This document shows, piece after piece, positions 60,601-64,000 of a DNA stretch of 64,000 nt. The first letter of the stretch is position 1. Each line of letters opens with the position of its first letter. The notes beneath the pieces were generated by a model, which saw nothing but the letters and a program-made list of their open reading frames with translations, was not told the DNA's origin and ran no database searches. The stretch comes from Holacanthus passer (lineage: Eukaryota; Chordata; Actinopteri; Pomacanthidae): assembly GCA_025331565.1 (NCBI GenBank), contig JAFREQ010000042.1, forward strand, positions 2,490,501-2,554,500, in the 5' to 3' direction. A program made the position numbers and the translations under genes.

Positions 60601-61653
60601 GTCTCGCTTTCAAGTATCTGTCAATGACTGCAGAAAGATCGACCTCAAGGTACCTGCACATAAATACCACAATCCGAAGTACTCTTTAGTTTTTGGGAAC
60701 AGTAGAGGCCTAACAGGTTCCCTCCAAGACCTGTCACTTCCGAAGGACACAGTGGTCACTGGGCTGAACCCGAGGAACGGCCCGCAAAACAGCAATACTA
60801 GCAAGAACAGCAAGGAGAAGTTGAACCAAGTCTCCCCCCAGAGTCCTCGCTCACCTGCAGAGGAGGAGAATGAGGATGGAAAGGAAGACCTGAAGAAGAA
60901 CCAGGCTGTCGGAGTGAAGAAACGCAGCTCCTTCAGGCACTTCTTGAAAGGTAGAGCCAATCAGGGCCCAGAGACGATAGAGGAAGGTGTGGTCACTCCC
61001 CAGAGCCCCGTCTCCCCGACTAAAGTGCCAGAGGCCAATGGCGTCGCAGCAAATGAAGTGGAGGATTCGTTTGAGATCAATGACAAACCAAGTCCACTGA
61101 AGTCCAAATTCAAGAAGCCCTCAAAGGTCATTCAGAGAAGTATGTCTCTGCAGACCATCAACATGGGAGACGAGGACGGTACGTGCTCTCATAGTCTCAC
61201 ATATTATTGTCTGTTTCATTTAACGATAACTTTTATTACTGATTAATGTGCAATTTAAATCTAATGTTGTAGCATGAAAAGTCAAAAAAGAACTTTCCAG
61301 ATTAAAATGCACTTTAACAAAAACTGTAAAAATCTGTTAAAAATACTGTTAAAAGGTCCAAATTTAATTAAATTAAATAATCAGTATTTCTATAATAATA
61401 ATGTGATGAACCTACAGACAATTATCAGCTGAAGCTGCAGCTCCCATCAGCTTCATGGGGACATTGTTTTTCTGTCCAGTCCACAACTTTCCTGTTCTTA
61501 TTCTGCAGCTTATTCAGAGATAAAGCTCTACAAACGCACAGCACACTACAAGTGCACTTCATGTCAATTAATCTGTCCTTTCTTTCTTCTCTTTTTTTTA
61601 TAGGGTCCAAAAGCCGGCGGCGGCATCAAAAGAAAAATTGCATCCAGTCATGA
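51612..61653 (+). CDS. fam83f: FAM83F, CK1-binding DUF1669 protein with C-terminal CAAX box (five coding exons, 532 aa)
   Basis: Exons 51612-52082, 56269-56436, 58250-58371, 60391-61178 and 61604-61653 join in phase (1599 nt). The start MAESQWRCMDDEHVNEKV matches the conserved FAM83F opening. DUF1669, a catalytically dead phospholipase-D-like fold, covers about 1-310: SDTQVPALDIGWPGSSGVYKG, VVAIVMDLLTDLQILQDLLD and GSYSFTWSSSRVDRN. The motif FDNDF at 278-282 fits the FxxxF motif used by the family to bind casein kinase 1. The C-terminal half is low-complexity, with SP clusters (SPQSPRSP, TPQSPVSP) and basic patches. The last exon encodes SKSRRRHQKKNCIQS: a polybasic stretch and a CIQS CAAX box favouring farnesylation, hence membrane targeting. 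Human FAM83F also ends in a CAAX box (from memory). In human it likewise follows GRAP2. Confidence 0.93.
52089..52395 (+). repeat. E-box minisatellite just inside fam83f intron 1
   Basis: It is an irregular tandem array built from CTCACCTGTAGG and CTCATCCAAAAG-type modules. I count 15 CACCTG E-box cores in about 307 bp. It starts six bases after the exon 1 donor. Read on the minus strand, each module is CTACAGGTGAGC, which contains a near-ideal 5' splice site CAG|GTGAG. Confidence 0.9.
52396..56268. other. Remainder of fam83f intron 1; repeats only
   Basis: It contains degenerate inverted copies of the 'TTAGCTTAGC' element at 52735-52985 and 52985-53195. A locally higher-GC segment at 54590-54910 gives short frames on both strands without splice support. 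No other exon found. Confidence 0.4.
52985..53195 (-). repeat. Teleost 'AAATGTTGAACTATTCCTTT' repeat copy
   Basis: It ends CCAAAATGTTGAACTATTCC. Read in reverse it has the opening of the 10710 element, GCTTTCTGGCAGAGAGTTAA. Confidence 0.5.
56437..58249. other. fam83f intron 2; nothing supported
   Basis: AT-rich, with no repeat or gene that I recognise. Short frames have no splice support. Confidence 0.4.
58974..59017 (-). repeat. AGATA/TTTATT repeat, copy 4
   Basis: AAATTTCCCCCTGAGGAACG, AATAAAGGTTTATC and TTATCTTA, in inverse orientation. Confidence 0.55.
59385..59465. repeat. TIR-repeat fragment
   Basis: ACTCAAGTAAAGTACCTCAA, AGTACTTAAGTAAATGTACT and a terminal CATTCCACCTC. Confidence 0.5.
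59955..60345 (+). repeat. Near-complete copy of the 'TTAGCTTAGC' teleost element
   Basis: It runs through ATACCACTCCCATGTCCCTG, TTAGCTTAGCTTGGCATAAG, ACTGGAAACAGGGGGAAGTA and TGGTTGCCTGGTCAAGAAAT. It closes with an inverted CCCAAAATTTGAACTATTTC, so the element is flanked by partly inverted ends. The whole copy sits directly upstream of the exon 4 acceptor. Confidence 0.6.
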
Positions 61654-61984
61654 GATCAAAAACAAGAGGACAGTCATTAGAGTTATAAAGAGCAAGGGAG
61701 GATCTCATGATGAAACATGCTGCTGCCGCTGAGTCACAGTATCACCTTACTGCAGCCGGGTGACATTACTGTACAGGACCTGAGGGCCGTCAGCGCCTCT
61801 GTCCCGGTAACACTGCTTCAGTTTGGGGTGAAAGTCCTGCTGTGCCTCATGGGAGTGACTGCTGATGAGATGTTGTAGTTTAACTAATCATGTGAGAAAA
61901 ATGTCCTCCAGAAAATCTCTGTATTGTAGCCAAAGTGCTGATGGAGGCAGATTTCATTGCCATTTTGTTTTTCTATGTTTTTGT

Positions 61985-61990
61985 ATTAAA
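61985..61990 (+). terminator. Candidate poly(A) signal of fam83f
   Basis: ATTAAA lies about 330 bp after the stop codon, followed by a TGTTTTTTTGTTTTTTTT U/GU-rich element at 62009-62028. Confidence 0.55.
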
Positions 61991-62483
61991 TTATTCTACA
62001 GTTGAGTGTTGTTTTTTTGTTTTTTTTCCACTCGTACGCTCGAACCTGAACACCACACAGGAGCCCGGCCCGCGACCCGGGGAGCGTGGGTGGATTGCAT
62101 CACACCTGTGAGTTGACCTGGTTGCGATGGAGACAGGAAAAGTGATCAGCTGTGCTGTCGTCCCCGAGTGTCGCCTTACAGAGGACGCTTGGTAACAGAG
62201 CAAGCGTTCATAAGAGAGTGTTGTACAGGCTGTGAATAATGCACACACCGACTGAGTGCTGACACACTCTGCCGTCTCTGTAAACGCTGTATGAGGACTT
62301 TGTACGTTTGCACACAAGTTGGAATTTTATTTTCATACAAGTGAAACTGGCAGAGATTAAAATGTAAGTCTGACCACTTGAGATGCGTATAAAAAAGTAT
62401 CAGAGCCAAAATGGAACAAAAGACATCAAACAGCAGATATACAGTATCTTATCTTACTTAGTACTTATCTTACCTTTAATCAG

Positions 62484-62530
62484 TTAAGATAAGATAAACC
62501 CTTATTGGTCCCCAGATGGGAAATTCGGTC
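62484..62530 (+). repeat. AGATA/TTTATT repeat, copy 5
   Basis: TTAAGATAAGATAAACCCTT, then ATTGGTCCCCAGATGGGAAA. Inverted ATCTTATCTTA words precede it at about 62447-62475, giving a local hairpin. Confidence 0.55.
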
Positions 62531-62692
62531 AAGGACAGCAATAAATACAGATACAAAGAGAAAGTGAGTGAAACAATAAGAGGTATATAAAACTAAAATA
62601 ATCATAGAATTAAAAATAGAAACAAGAACATTTGGAGACAGGAATTACCAGGTAGTGACAGTGGTGTGGTTGACAGCAGCAGAGTCAACAGT

Positions 62693-62694
<2 letters not shown>

Positions 62695-62734
<40 letters not shown>
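62695..62734. repeat. (TG)n microsatellite
   Basis: Twenty uninterrupted TG units. Confidence 0.95.
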
Positions 62735-62736
<2 letters not shown>

Positions 62737-63324
62737 ATGGTCTCCACTGCTGTACAAAGAGCGCCTGAAGCGTTCTGTTTGCACCTGGGTGGGATGATCG
62801 TCGTTGGCAGTTAGTCGAAGTCTCTTTAAACAGATATGTGAACAAACACCTTTTCCAGCTAATCAAACCTCAAACATTCAGTGAGCCCATTAATTGCATA
62901 TCATTTTATGTGATGATCAGCGCAAACTGTTTCTGATGAACAGAGAAAGATGGTCTGTTGATTTCAGGTAAATCATGAACACGTTTTCTGATGAAAAATA
63001 ACCACAGTGTAGATCCTTCTGTGAAGCAGAATCAGCCACAGGTGAAACATCTGTTCGCTGTAGGAACACGCAGGTTTACTGGTCTTATGCTCTGCTGAGT
63101 TTCACAGACATGAGAGTGACACGAGTCTCATCTTTTGCCTCATGTCTTTTTATGGTCTGTCAAACATGGTCAAATGCAATAAATTCTCATCTACTTTATA
63201 TCTTTGATTGGTGTTGACGGGACTTTTTATGAGGCATTACATTTCTGAATTAGTTGATGAGAGCTGTACGAGGGAGTTTGACCGTAACTCCATAACTACT
63301 GTCAAAGATAACATACTGTCCATT

Positions 63325-63500
63325 TATTTGTGAATGGCACTTAGGCAAACAAAAGGAATACACATCTGTTTATGCTCATACAACAATAAACTTACACAAT
63401 AAATTTCCTCATGGGATGTAATAATAGTTTACTGTCATTTCTGTCACCTTGGTGAATCGTGCAAGTTACCACTTTAATTCTTCTCTGCAGACTGGGGTTT
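63325..63500 (+). repeat. Interspersed repeat shared with 44425-44600
   Basis: CAAACAAAAGGAATACACAT, GGGATGTAATAATAG and CTTCTCTGCAGACTGGGG recur in the same order as in the other copy. Confidence 0.45.
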
Positions 63501-63720
63501 AAAAAGGTCGGAAGAAAAGAGAGAAAAAAAACTTTTTTAAAAAGAAAAACATGTAAACTAAGTGTGAAGTGTTTAGGACACCAAACAATGAGGAAGCAAA
63601 GTCAGTCCTCAAATCATGCAAAAAGATTTTTAGGACTGACTTAAGAAGCTTATTTTTCACAAGTGATTCAATATAATGTCTTCCAATGTTTGAAGAATAC
63701 GTTTTGCGGAAATGTAAAAA

Positions 63721-63744
63721 GTGTGTGTGTGTGTGTGTGTGTGT
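63721..63744. repeat. (TG)n microsatellite
   Basis: Twelve uninterrupted units. Confidence 0.9.
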
Positions 63745-64000
63745 ACCCACTCCCAGGAAACCACAACTCTCTGTCAGCATCACACACACTCACACGACAG
63801 GAAGTGCACAGGAAGAGCCTCCACGCATCAGATACAGATCTTAATCTGATTATATAAATGCTGAAAATAACAAGATAACAGGATTTCTCAGGAGCTTAAC
63901 TTCTTACGTCACATCATCATCATCACAGCCACAATGTGGTAAAAATGCTCAGTGTGCCACAATAAAAGTCCATATTTAAACATGAGCTCCCTGATGAAAG

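Larger units (their letters stand above)
62030..64000. other. Intergenic region at the right end; no gene supported
   Basis: A CpG-rich block at 62035-62215 contains a diverged X-box-like GTTGCGATGGAGAC (62121-62134) and could be a promoter. The rest holds an AGATA-type repeat (62484-62530), two (TG)n tracts and a copy of the 44425-type repeat (63325-63500). Open frames here lack splice or composition support. Confidence 0.4.

Noticed and set aside
61991..62317. 108-codon minus-strand frame after fam83f
   Set aside because: It spans the fam83f poly(A) region and a CpG block, with no conserved motif and no splice support.
1..64000. tRNA, rRNA, CRISPR, operon or bacterial-type features
   Set aside because: None seen. 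Gene structure, splice sites and repeats are those of a vertebrate nuclear genome, and I could not fold any convincing tRNA by eye.

Overview
The window is vertebrate nuclear DNA, almost certainly from a ray-finned (teleost, probably percomorph) fish. It has split genes with GT-AG introns, many CA/GT microsatellites, a decayed L2-type LINE and several dispersed repeat families that I know from teleost genomes. It holds no bacterial, organellar or viral content. I assembled four gene models by joining exons whose splice phases agree. All four give uninterrupted frames.

Layout: (1) 1-6.7 kb is mostly non-coding and repeat-rich, with a possible tail of an upstream gene at the very edge and an RFX X-box beside a splice donor at about 3.25 kb. 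(2) 6.78-9.49 kb, plus strand: a five-coding-exon gene for a 271-residue protein with an EF-hand and a ubiquitin-like C-terminal half, which I do not recognise by name. (3) 12.26-33.60 kb, minus strand: a 16-coding-exon RADIL/RASIP1-family Rap effector (1161 residues; RA, FHA, DIL and PDZ domains). It is tail-to-tail with gene 2 and has a CRE-containing, GC-rich 5' region at about 34.1 kb followed by a 450-bp CA-type microsatellite. (4) 34.6-45.1 kb: intergenic, repeat-laden. (5) 45.18-50.08 kb, plus strand: grap2 (GADS), an SH3-SH2-linker-SH3 adaptor of 289 residues. (6) 51.61-61.65 kb, plus strand: fam83f, 532 residues, ending in a CAAX box. (7) 62-64 kb: intergenic, with repeats and a small CpG-rich block.

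The three large genes share no pathway beyond general signalling: Rap1-dependent adhesion, antigen-receptor adaptor signalling, and CK1 scaffolding at membranes. Their order is the notable point. From memory, human GRAP2-FAM83F (22q13), GRAP-FAM83G (17p11) and RASIP1-FAM83E (19q13) are neighbouring pairs. A RADIL/RASIP1-like gene, a GRAP gene and a FAM83 gene side by side therefore look like an ancestral cluster that mammals have split up. I found no convincing new system. The best leads are this cluster, the hybrid RASIP1-like/RADIL-like protein, the EF-hand/ubiquitin-like gene under a candidate ciliary promoter, and an E-box minisatellite just inside fam83f intron 1.
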